Shown here one piece after another: positions 35,832-43,538 of a DNA stretch of 54,813 nucleotides; positions within the stretch are counted from its first letter, which is position 1; every line of letters starts with the position of its first letter. This DNA comes from Candidatus Omnitrophota bacterium (GTDB lineage: Bacteria > Omnitrophota > Gorgyraeia > 2-01-FULL-45-10): the NCBI GenBank assembly GCA_030695905.1, contig JAUYOL010000036.1, forward strand, positions 1-54,813, in the 5' to 3' direction. The notes beneath the pieces are model-generated. The model made no database searches. It was not told the DNA's origin and saw nothing but the letters and a program-made list of their open reading frames with translations. Position numbers and translations under genes: made by a program.

Positions 35832-36868
35832 TATTTAAATAGCTCCTTATTTTCTTTGACCCATTTTACCAGCATATCCACGCCATCGACCGGACCTGTC
35901 CTCGGACTCCAGCCTAATTCTTTTGAAGCTTTTGATATATCTGATATGTAAACTTTCTGATCGGACGGCCTCCAACCGGCGAATTTATACTTCATCTTGT
36001 TCCCGGTATTTGCCTCCAATATATCTATAAATTCAAGCAGCGACATAGTATTCCCCTGTCCGCCGCCTATATTGTATACACCGTGCTTTATGCCAGATCT
36101 GTAAAATTTATCATACGCCTCGACCAGGTCATCAACATACAATACGTCGCGGACTTGTTTGCCGTCACCATAAATAGTTATCGGCCTCTTCATTATATTC
36201 GATATGACAAAATGCGCCACCCAGCCCTGATCTTCGAACCCGAACTGTCTTGTACCGTAAATACAACTCATTCTGAATACCGCCGTCTTCATACCGTATG
36301 TATTGGCATATTCCTGAACGTATATATCACCCGTATACTTACTTGCGCCGTAAGGCGTGTGACCGGTCAAATCTATCGGCATATCCTCCCCGACGCCGGA
36401 TACACCATCATATACATATCTCTTCTCTTTCTCTATAAGGTTTATCACATCGATATTCTCGCCGAACACTTTATTGGTAGAGCAATATATAAAAGTCACT
36501 TTCTTCGATTTTAGCCTTAAGGCATCTAAAACATTTAGAGTGCCGAAAGCGTTTATGCTAAAATCTTCCATCGGCTCTTCGCATGATAAGCCGACTCCAG
36601 GCTGCCCCGCAGTATGTATACATAAGTCCACGCCCTTGCCTATGGCCATTAAAACATCTTTCTTGACCCTAACATCGCCTTTTATCCTTTTAATATTCTT
36701 GAAACCTTTTAGATAATTCCAGTTATACTCCACGCTCTTTTTATCACATTTAAACAGCTTCGATCTCATCAGGTTGTCCAGCACTACAACGTTATCGCCT
36801 TTTTTAGCGTAATATTCGGCAGCGTGGCTTCCCACCATTCCCGCTCCGCCTGTAACAAGAACTCTCAT
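35831..36868 (-). CDS. NAD-dependent nucleotide-sugar epimerase/dehydratase (CDP-paratose 2-epimerase-like)
   Basis: An extended short-chain dehydrogenase with GGAGMVG (7-13) for NAD, the catalytic triad region CSTNKVFGE and YGASK, and IYGTRQFGFEDQGWVAHF as the substrate loop. HTAGQPGVGLSCEEP resembles the CDP-paratose/CDP-tyvelose 2-epimerase branch rather than GalE or RmlB. The length is 345 residues. No CDP-sugar synthesis genes are in the window, so the nucleotide is uncertain. It overlaps gmhB-like by 4 bases and sits in the glycan operon. Confidence 0.82.
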   Translation of the reverse strand: MRVLVTGGAGMVGSHAAEYYAKKGDNVVVLDNLMRSKLFKCDKKSVEYNWNYLKGFKNIKRIKGDVRVKKDVLMAIGKGVDLCIHTAGQPGVGLSCEEPMEDFSINAFGTLNVLDALRLKSKKVTFIYCSTNKVFGENIDVINLIEKEKRYVYDGVSGVGEDMPIDLTGHTPYGASKYTGDIYVQEYANTYGMKTAVFRMSCIYGTRQFGFEDQGWVAHFVISNIMKRPITIYGDGKQVRDVLYVDDLVEAYDKFYRSGIKHGVYNIGGGQGNTMSLLEFIDILEANTGNKMKYKFAGWRPSDQKVYISDISKASKELGWSPRTGPVDGVDMLVKWVKENKELFK

Positions 36869-37443
36869 GATAATTCCCCCTTAACTAACCCGTTAACTGC
36901 CTCAAGAAGATCCTTAAATATATAATCAGGTTTATCCGGCCAGTCTTTTACATCTTCCCTTGAACTTTTACCGGACAAAACAAGCACTGTCTTACAGCCT
37001 GCGCTCTTTCCCGCTATAACGTCTCTTTTATCATCGCCGATAAAATATGTTTTTTTAAGATCGATGTTATGCTTCTTGGCCGCCATTTCGAACATACCGG
37101 GTTTTGGCTTTCTGCAATTACAATTATCTTCACTCCTATGGATGCAGTAAAAAGACTCTTTGACTTCACCACCGTTTTTTCTTATCTCTTTTTGCATAAG
37201 ACCGTTGATCTTGCCCAGCTTCTCCTGCGTGTAAAAACCTTTACTCACGCCGCCCTGATTCGAAACTATTATCACTTTGATACCCTTTTCCTTCAATAAC
37301 TTCAGCGCCTTAAACACTCCGGGCAAAAAGTGAAACTCGGTCCAGTCTGTCACATAGCTATGTTCTGTCCATCCGGACGGATCTTTATTAATAACACCAT
37401 CTCTATCTATGAAGATATAACTTATACTTGCACGCCGGCTCAT
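36865..37443 (-). CDS. gmhB: D-glycero-D-manno-heptose 1,7-bisphosphate phosphatase-like HAD enzyme
   Basis: GmhB removes the 1- or 7-phosphate of heptose bisphosphate on the way to ADP- or GDP-heptose. The HAD motifs are DRDGVIN near the N-terminus, VSNQGG, and GDDKRDV with the acidic pair. The zinc-binding loop CIHRSEDNCNCRKPKPG identifies the GmhB/HisB-N subgroup. With the ATG chosen (192 residues) the stop of the methyltransferase overlaps as ATGA and GCGAGG lies ahead; the longer TTG start lacks a site. It supports heptose-containing LPS and the several GT9 genes nearby. The anomer preference is not predicted. Confidence 0.88.
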   Translation of the reverse strand: MSRRASISYIFIDRDGVINKDPSGWTEHSYVTDWTEFHFLPGVFKALKLLKEKGIKVIIVSNQGGVSKGFYTQEKLGKINGLMQKEIRKNGGEVKESFYCIHRSEDNCNCRKPKPGMFEMAAKKHNIDLKKTYFIGDDKRDVIAGKSAGCKTVLVLSGKSSREDVKDWPDKPDYIFKDLLEAVNGLVKGELS

Positions 37444-38201
37444 CTCCAGGCCTCGCAATACATATTATCATTAAAAGACCATGCTGAAATATTTATTTTC
37501 CTAAAACCAGCCTTCTGCAATATGCTCTTTAAGTTTACGGGATCAAAATATATCATGTGGTCAGGCGGACGAAAACCCGTCCAACGCCCTTTTTTAATTT
37601 TCCTGTTTAAACAACCATAATTTACCGTCTTTAATAACAATACACCTCCGGCATTTAAGTGTTCGAAGCAAATTTTAAGCGCTGCCAGAGGATCATCCAG
37701 ATGCTCAAGAAGAGATATCATCGTTATGCCATTGTATTTTTCTTTACTGAAGTCGACGCTTATAAAATTACCTGTAATTACTTTTATCTCAGGATCCTTT
37801 CTGGCTAAAGAGGCCAGATGATCCGATATCTCTATGCCGGCGCATACAAAGTCTTTTTTTGCTAACTTTAGAAAACTGCCGTCTCCGCAACCTATATCGA
37901 GAATTTTAGACCCGGGCGCTAAATATCGGCGCAGCTTATTATAAAATATGGCGCTTTTATCACGCTTCGCTATTCTACCAAAAAACCTCTTCAGCATTCT
38001 TGATAATTTCTGAAAAATATTCTTCCGCTTAACATTCCTCTCGATTATCTTTGCTTCGGAATAACATTCCGCACGTGTTTCTCTTGCGGGCATGGGATCT
38101 ATCTTGGCAAAACAGCACAGAGCGCACTCTTGTATATTCCAATTCTTTATTCTATACCGATCAACCCATTTTGTAGAGCCGCAGGCCGGACAACTTAACA
38201 C
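37440..38201 (-). CDS. SAM-dependent methyltransferase with N-terminal zinc ribbon
   Basis: A class I methyltransferase of 253 residues. CPACGS and CALC near the N-terminus form a zinc-ribbon pair, as in many methyltransferases of surface-polysaccharide loci. The SAM site is ILDIGCGDGSFLKLAK (near residue 99), and ISLLEHLDDP is the post-III motif of the family. PPDHMIYFD near 218 fits the Methyltransf_23 type. The start is GTG with GGAG eight bases before it. The target is probably a sugar hydroxyl or a polyprenyl-linked intermediate, which is inference from location. Confidence 0.85.
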   Translation of the reverse strand: MLSCPACGSTKWVDRYRIKNWNIQECALCCFAKIDPMPARETRAECYSEAKIIERNVKRKNIFQKLSRMLKRFFGRIAKRDKSAIFYNKLRRYLAPGSKILDIGCGDGSFLKLAKKDFVCAGIEISDHLASLARKDPEIKVITGNFISVDFSKEKYNGITMISLLEHLDDPLAALKICFEHLNAGGVLLLKTVNYGCLNRKIKKGRWTGFRPPDHMIYFDPVNLKSILQKAGFRKINISAWSFNDNMYCEAWR

Positions 38202-38203
38202 TT

Positions 38204-39496
38204 CTATATCTCCAGTTTAAGTTTATTAAATAAAACGGCGAGGAATAATACCGCCACAGGCACAAAATGCATAAATAATCTGCTACCGGTGGTGCTAAGA
38301 TGCCACCCTATGCCCTGGGGCGCGGAAGAGAGTATATAAACCATCGAATATCCAAAGAGTATTAGCAATATACTAATGGCCAAAGGCAGGATATCCTTTG
38401 ATAGCACTTTTACACAAGCTCCCCATACTGTGGCCGCTATCAAGAGTATCCATATTATATTCCACTTCTTAGGGCCAAAAAATTGTATTTGATATTCGTA
38501 TAATATCTGCGGTATTCTTTCAAATCCGGATATTAATCTCGTCAAAAAAGAAGACTGTGAAGATGCAAAGTCGGAATTAACTGTAAGCCCCACTGACTCC
38601 CACGCAAACACATAAACTACAACCATAAGAACGGAAAAGACGGCGTAAGCATACCCTTTAACGTTAAAAGGCTTCCCCCTGGCCGTATAAATCACAGCGA
38701 TAACGGCATTTATGGATGCGAACATTATTCCTTCGGACTTGGTCCAAATAGCCAGCGCCGACAGTATAAAGGAAAGTATTAAAAATACACCTTTCTTTTC
38801 CCTGATCCAAAGATATAGGTAAAATATAGCCGATGAACAATAAAATGCGAATGGCAGGTCCGCGTATCCGTTAGTAGCAAAATCCGTTATTTGGGGAATG
38901 GTCGCAAGTAGAAATGTAAAAAATAATGATTGCCTTCTGCTTATGAACCTTCTGCAAGCGGAATAAAAAACTACCAGAAGCGCTACATAATACAAAGGGA
39001 AGATAATCTTCACCAAGAGATCATTTAGCGAACCAAAAAGCGTATAAAAAAATGTCTCCGCAAGAGGTATTAACAGCGGATACTCTATATGAGGAACGAA
39101 GTTTTTAAAAGAGCTGAAAAAATCATGCGGTATAGATTGGTTGATATAGAATACCTTGGCTTTTAACGCATATATCGCTATCGCGTCATATGACTCCATT
39201 GGCATTATAAGCGTCCTAAAGAAAGCGTACAATAGTTCGAAAGATATGCCTAATATAAAAAAATTTTCCAGGGCGGATAATGGATCTGTTCCATTATGGT
39301 TACATGATTTTCCTTTCCCCGGTTTAATTAATAAGGCCGCAACTATAAGCGGGATAATACAAACAGTTAAAGAAAGCATGCTAAATTTGATACCAATTAA
39401 TGAAAGCATGGCCATCTCTAAGGTTAAAAAACCGAGCCCTATGCAATAGAAGAGAGCTATTCTTTCAGCTAAAAAAAATACCGCCGAAACCATCAT
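38204..39496 (-). CDS. Polytopic membrane protein, probable GT-C glycosyltransferase
   Basis: The 430-residue protein has about eleven hydrophobic segments. In the first large loop the acidic pair in MPMESYDAIAIYALKAKVFY recalls the catalytic aspartate loop of GT-C (PMT/ArnT-like) enzymes that use polyprenyl-phosphate sugars; NGYADLPFAFY is another family-like loop. The adjacent DPM1-type gene would supply such a donor. I did not recognise a named family. It shares one base with the small membrane protein gene upstream. Confidence 0.65.
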   Translation of the reverse strand: MMVSAVFFLAERIALFYCIGLGFLTLEMAMLSLIGIKFSMLSLTVCIIPLIVAALLIKPGKGKSCNHNGTDPLSALENFFILGISFELLYAFFRTLIMPMESYDAIAIYALKAKVFYINQSIPHDFFSSFKNFVPHIEYPLLIPLAETFFYTLFGSLNDLLVKIIFPLYYVALLVVFYSACRRFISRRQSLFFTFLLATIPQITDFATNGYADLPFAFYCSSAIFYLYLWIREKKGVFLILSFILSALAIWTKSEGIMFASINAVIAVIYTARGKPFNVKGYAYAVFSVLMVVVYVFAWESVGLTVNSDFASSQSSFLTRLISGFERIPQILYEYQIQFFGPKKWNIIWILLIAATVWGACVKVLSKDILPLAISILLILFGYSMVYILSSAPQGIGWHLSTTGSRLFMHFVPVAVLFLAVLFNKLKLEI

Positions 39497-39909
39497 TAAC
39501 CCGTCTTTCTTAAAATGTATGTTTGGGTATCAAGCCTATTAAAAATTTTATACTTATCCCGAAAAAAACCTTTTGTTTTATAAACAAAGACGTACTCCGG
39601 ATCTTCTTTTTCGATATTCGGATAAAGATAATAACGCATCCTCCTGTGCTCGATGGAGTATTTCTCAATTCCTGCAATTTCGTATGTCGAAGGCTCTTTT
39701 ATGGAATCTTTACAAAAATTTATAAAAGCATAGAGCTCCGCGCCCGTTACATGGGCTCTCTTCTCTTCCGTGGAAAGCTTAATAAGGCTGGTATATTCGC
39801 TCAAAAGGCCCTTTTTAAAATACGGCCTTATTAAAAATACGGCCCAGATGATGACCCAGGCCGCTAATATGATCCTGACTACGGCTTTCTTGCCCATTCT
39901 AATCGACAA
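39496..39909 (-). CDS. Small protein with one membrane helix, function unknown
   Basis: The 137-residue product has an N-terminal membrane helix (about 8-28, VVRIILAAWVIIWAVFLIRPYF), and the rest is predicted to be periplasmic, rich in charged and aromatic residues (YYLYPNIEKEDPEYVFVY). No family is recognised. It lies between a DPM1-like glycosyltransferase and a probable GT-C protein and overlaps both genes, which suggests it works with the polyprenyl-linked sugar transfer step as an accessory. That role is inference. Confidence 0.65.
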   Translation of the reverse strand: MSIRMGKKAVVRIILAAWVIIWAVFLIRPYFKKGLLSEYTSLIKLSTEEKRAHVTGAELYAFINFCKDSIKEPSTYEIAGIEKYSIEHRRMRYYLYPNIEKEDPEYVFVYKTKGFFRDKYKIFNRLDTQTYILRKTG

Positions 39910-40594
39910 ACCTATATTTTAGCAACGCCCACAATGCACCGAATCCATGTGTCCAATTGATCTTTTTACCTTCGGCATAATTTCTACCATAATACGATAT
40001 CGGCATCTCATATATCCTAAGGTTCTTATTCTTTAATATTTTGGCTGTAAGTTCCGGCTCTACAGAAAAATCATTGGACTTTATAGAAATTGCAGCTATA
40101 ACATCTTTCTTAAACATCTTGTAACACGTTTCCATATCAGAGAGTGTTGTATTATATAAAAGGTTAGTCAAGAATGTGAGAAAATCATTGCCGACTCTGT
40201 GCCAGAATAGGTGCACCCTCTGCGGCTTACCTCCTGACAGCCTGGAGCCATACACAGCATCGGCTAAGCCCGCCTGAATAGGCTTTATCATTTCAGTGAA
40301 TTCATTAGGGTCGTACTCCAGGTCAGCGTCCTGTATAACGGCAACATCCGCGGTTATGTTTTTAAAACCCGTTCGTAAAGCCGCGCCCTTACCCATGTTC
40401 TTATCGTGAAATAATAGCTTAACTCGACTGTCTAATTTTGCACTTTTTAATAGCTCCCTGGTTCCATCAGTAGAATAATCGTCAACAACTATTATCTCTT
40501 TTACAATATTGAGCTTTAATACCTTATCGACAATCTTTAAAACTGTATTTTTTTCATTATATACGGGCATTACGACGGAAAGTGTAGCGCTCAC
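39899..40594 (-). CDS. GT2 glycosyltransferase, dolichol-phosphate mannosyltransferase-like
   Basis: GT-A fold enzyme that would transfer a hexose to a polyprenyl phosphate. It shows MPVYNEKNTV at the start, VVDDYSTDGT, the metal-binding QDADLEYDP, and GSRLSGGK. ETCYKMFKKDV in the last third is characteristic of DPM1/GtrB relatives. With 231 residues it ends after the catalytic domain and lacks the membrane helices found in GtrB, so it should be a soluble or peripheral protein. It overlaps its neighbours by 4 and 11 bases. The sugar is unknown. Confidence 0.87.
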   Translation of the reverse strand: MSATLSVVMPVYNEKNTVLKIVDKVLKLNIVKEIIVVDDYSTDGTRELLKSAKLDSRVKLLFHDKNMGKGAALRTGFKNITADVAVIQDADLEYDPNEFTEMIKPIQAGLADAVYGSRLSGGKPQRVHLFWHRVGNDFLTFLTNLLYNTTLSDMETCYKMFKKDVIAAISIKSNDFSVEPELTAKILKNKNLRIYEMPISYYGRNYAEGKKINWTHGFGALWALLKYRFVD

Positions 40595-41373
40595 TTGACC
40601 TTCCTTTCTTTTTCATTCTGCAGCATCTCCCAATATTTAACATACGACATTATTTGATAGAAGCCTCCACCCCAGGCTGCCATTAAACCCACCAGCCCAT
40701 CTCTAAATCCCTGCTCGAATAAATAATATCTTAAAAACCTCGATAAAAATTTACGATACGCCTTGAGAAATCCGATTTTTCTCTTCTCTTCAAACCATTT
40801 CTTTGCCTCGAGCGTAGTCTGGTTGTTGAGGCTCTGGAAGAAATCATGAAAATTATTATAAGAATAATGTATGATATCCCCCTTTAAGAAACGGCCGCAG
40901 CTGCCATGATATATTATCTTTGGATGCACACCCTTCTCTTCGTACCTGACAATGCGTTTGTCTATAAGCCTGTCTTTGCTGGCGGGGTACCATCCTCCGT
41001 ATCGGATCCATTTTTTTCCCAAATATGTTTTTATTGGTATGCAAAAAACTACGTCTTTTATGGGTTTTTTAAACAACTCCCGTAACTCACTCGCAAGCTC
41101 CTGGCTGACCCTCTCATCAGCATCAAGACTAAGCACCCAATCATTCTTCGCCAAACTATAAGCATAATTCCTATGAGCACCCTCAACATCCATTTTCCTA
41201 AAAAATACCCTTCCCGTAAATTGTTTTGCTATCTCTACTGTCTTATCGATACTATTATCATCCAACACGATTATTTCGTCAGCCCACGATACGCTTTTAA
41301 GGCAATCGGCTATATTGCCTTCTTCATTCTTTGTTATCACTACCACTGAAACTGGAACTGGAACTTTCTCCAT
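40591..41373 (-). CDS. GT2 glycosyltransferase, LPS core WaaE/KdtX-like
   Basis: This family adds a beta-1,4-glucose or similar sugar to heptose of the LPS core. The 260 residues start MEKVPVPVSVVVITKNEE, with VLDDNSIDKT and the DxD motif SLDADERVS. KRIVRYEEKGVHPKI and the C-terminal basic helices match the family. An upstream ATG would add 13 residues, but those are encoded by a palindromic repeat; the chosen ATG has AAAGGAG five bases before it. A similar domain occurs fused in the gene at 43502-45253. Confidence 0.87.
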   Translation of the reverse strand: MEKVPVPVSVVVITKNEEGNIADCLKSVSWADEIIVLDDNSIDKTVEIAKQFTGRVFFRKMDVEGAHRNYAYSLAKNDWVLSLDADERVSQELASELRELFKKPIKDVVFCIPIKTYLGKKWIRYGGWYPASKDRLIDKRIVRYEEKGVHPKIIYHGSCGRFLKGDIIHYSYNNFHDFFQSLNNQTTLEAKKWFEEKRKIGFLKAYRKFLSRFLRYYLFEQGFRDGLVGLMAAWGGGFYQIMSYVKYWEMLQNEKERKVK

Positions 41374-41384
41374 TGTAACTCCTT

Positions 41385-41438
41385 TTACACCGCCCCGGTG
41401 GAAGTGTAGCATGCTACTATGACACCGGGGCGGTGTAA
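41385..41438. repeat. Large palindromic element before the WaaE-like gene
   Basis: TTACACCGCCCCGGTG (41385-41400) is inverted perfectly as CACCGGGGCGGTGTAA (41423-41438). The 22-base centre contains the perfect 12-bp palindrome GTAGCATGCTAC (41406-41417). It fills most of the 69-base gap between two glycosyltransferase genes, just before a ribosome-binding site. A related element lies at 49574-49622. Confidence 0.85.
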
Positions 41439-41442
41439 TTCA

Positions 41443-42456
41443 TCAATAAGAGTAGACTTTTGCTTTGTGGATAAACGATAGCCCTTCTAAGACTTTTATC
41501 AATCTTTCATCCGCAACGTATATTTCACTGAATCTCTTTTTTTTGAATAAAATCTTAAAAAGCGTCTTCATGCAAAAGAATTTGCCGAATTCAGCTGCTA
41601 TTATATTGGAATGGCGCGGCAAATCCAAACGTTTTCTTGAAAACGCCCACACCCAAAAACCGTTCCTGGCCGTATTGAGCGCGTCTTTATTGAATTTGAC
41701 CAGCATATACTCATCTACCGGATCCAGGATATAGGCTATCCACCTGCGCTTGCCCCACCTGAATTCATAGATCTGCCTATTACGTTCAAAATTTTCATCA
41801 AAGACTTGATCGCGGCCGAATGACGTCCCTTCCCTGTGATAAACATAAGCGCCGCTTGCCCTCGCGCATAAAAATCCGGCTTTTATCGCGCGACGGGAAT
41901 AGTCAGTATCTTCAAAGTTCCCCATACCATATATTTCATCGAATACGCCTATCTTGTTAATGACATCTTTTTTAATGAGCATGCAAAAACCTATGGCGGA
42001 GCCTATCTCTTCCCATGTCCCGGGCTCTCTTCTCATACTCAAAGCATATTCCTCTATAGATGCCCCCTTATCGGGCTTCTGACCCATAGTATTACTCGAA
42101 GGATTTACAAGGCCTATTATAGACGAAGCTTCGGCAACTCTTATCATCTCGCCAAGCCAACCGTTTGCGGTTACGGCATCGTTATTCAGTAAGCAAACAT
42201 ATGAGGCATCCGACAACCTCACGCCCTGATTCGCCGCTTTGACAAACCCAAGATTATTTTCATTCCTTATAAGAAGCAGCTTCCTGCCCAGCGGTTGTCT
42301 CAAGCCCTCAAGATAGCTTTTGGTCTCTTCACCGCTCGCGTTATCTATTACAATTATCCTATAATCCACATCTCCGGTATTTTTTACTATTGAGTCTATA
42401 CAATCTTTCGTAAGCTCAAGTTGATTCCATACCGGAATGACTATGTCGCAGCGCAT
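41443..42456 (-). CDS. GT2 glycosyltransferase, rhamnosyltransferase-like
   Basis: A GT-A fold enzyme of 337 residues, starting CDIVIPVWNQLELTKDCIDSI. Donor-site motifs are IVIDNASGEET, NENNLGFVKAANQGV, CLLNNDAV and the acidic ED of GMGNFEDTDYSRRA, all standard for the rhamnosyltransferase-like group that decorates cell-wall and O-antigen chains. The C-terminal 90 residues have no recognised motif. It overlaps the GT9 gene by 16 bases. Sugar and acceptor are unknown. Confidence 0.87.
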   Translation of the reverse strand: MRCDIVIPVWNQLELTKDCIDSIVKNTGDVDYRIIVIDNASGEETKSYLEGLRQPLGRKLLLIRNENNLGFVKAANQGVRLSDASYVCLLNNDAVTANGWLGEMIRVAEASSIIGLVNPSSNTMGQKPDKGASIEEYALSMRREPGTWEEIGSAIGFCMLIKKDVINKIGVFDEIYGMGNFEDTDYSRRAIKAGFLCARASGAYVYHREGTSFGRDQVFDENFERNRQIYEFRWGKRRWIAYILDPVDEYMLVKFNKDALNTARNGFWVWAFSRKRLDLPRHSNIIAAEFGKFFCMKTLFKILFKKKRFSEIYVADERLIKVLEGLSFIHKAKVYSY

Positions 42457-43538
42457 AACATGTCTTTCACTTTTTGAAATACCTCATCAACGCTCACATC
42501 TTCGAGGCATCGCCTGTCGTTGTCGCATCCATTAAAACGAAAATCCTTATAACACGGCCTGCAGGATACATCCTTCTTTATCACCGCATGCTTTTGGCCG
42601 GGCGGATAAGGGCCATATACCTTTTCATCGACAGGGCCGAATATAGAAACCGTACTTACCCCCAACGCTACCGCCATGTGCAAAGGGCCGCCATCGTTGC
42701 AGACTAAAATACTTAATTCTTTTATAGCGGCCGCCAATTCTTCCAAGTCGAACTTTCCTGTAAGATCTGCTATATTTTTATTGCCGGCAATATCAATTAT
42801 TTTACCGGCAAGCAATTTTTCATCCGAACTACCCAATAAAACTATATGAGCACCCGCTTCTCTGGATATTTTCTGCGCCAACTGTCCGAAATTTTCTGCC
42901 GGCCATTGCTTATAAAAAGCATCTTTCCCCCAGCTGGCCCCTCCGCCCATCGCTATCCCTATTACGGGCCTGGATAGATCGACTCCTGATTGTGACAACC
43001 TTCTTCTTGCATTAGCCTTATTTTCATCCGACACATTTAGGTAAAGCGATTTATCTTTTGGGTAAACTTCTATAAGCTTTAAAAGGTCAGCGTAATATTC
43101 GACCACATGCTTGCCGGAGTAACCCGTTAAAACAATCCTATCGGTGAGAAACCGGCCTCTTGCCTTATAGTCAAAACCTATGCGTTTCTTTATTCCTGCC
43201 AGTTTTGACCATAAGCCGTATCTAGTATCAAGCGAAAAGTCAAAAGCCGCATCAAACCTTTCCCTTCTTATTCCCATTATCAAACCCGATAACGCCCCCA
43301 ACCCTTTTAACCCCTTATTAATCCCTTTTAGGCCCTTATAGATCCTTTTAATATCACCTCTTGATAGCGGGAAGACCTTACTAATATCGGGGTTACCTTT
43401 TAGCAACTCCCCCACTCTTTCATTGCACCAATAACCTATATAACTACCAGGATGCTTCTCTTTTATGGCTTTGATGACAGGCGTTGTAAACAATACATCG
43501 CCTATACCGAAAGGATTGATGATGAGGAATTTTTCCAC
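42441..43538 (-). CDS. GT9 heptosyltransferase-family protein
   Basis: GT9 enzymes use ADP-heptose in LPS core synthesis. The N-lobe begins IINPFGIGDVLFTTPVI with the family acceptor-binding DVLFTTP. The C-lobe shows GGGASWGKDAFYKQWP and CNDGGPLHMAVALGVSTVSIFGP, the donor-binding signature. The protein ends with a cysteine cluster, CRPCY...CDNDRRC, as in LPS heptosyltransferase II. At residues 67-81 a short repeat, KGLKGINKGLKGLG, reflects a tandem duplication. With 365 residues and a 37-base overlap with the fusion gene upstream, it is part of a coupled group. Confidence 0.87.
   Translation of the reverse strand: MEKFLIINPFGIGDVLFTTPVIKAIKEKHPGSYIGYWCNERVGELLKGNPDISKVFPLSRGDIKRIYKGLKGINKGLKGLGALSGLIMGIRRERFDAAFDFSLDTRYGLWSKLAGIKKRIGFDYKARGRFLTDRIVLTGYSGKHVVEYYADLLKLIEVYPKDKSLYLNVSDENKANARRRLSQSGVDLSRPVIGIAMGGGASWGKDAFYKQWPAENFGQLAQKISREAGAHIVLLGSSDEKLLAGKIIDIAGNKNIADLTGKFDLEELAAAIKELSILVCNDGGPLHMAVALGVSTVSIFGPVDEKVYGPYPPGQKHAVIKKDVSCRPCYKDFRFNGCDNDRRCLEDVSVDEVFQKVKDMLCAAT

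Noticed and set aside
37444-37458. Upstream TTG start for the GmhB-like gene
   Set aside because: No ribosome-binding site; the ATG five codons downstream overlaps the previous stop as ATGA and has GCGAGG upstream.
41374-41412. 13-codon extension of the WaaE-like gene
   Set aside because: Those codons are part of the palindromic repeat; AAAGGAG lies correctly before the downstream ATG.
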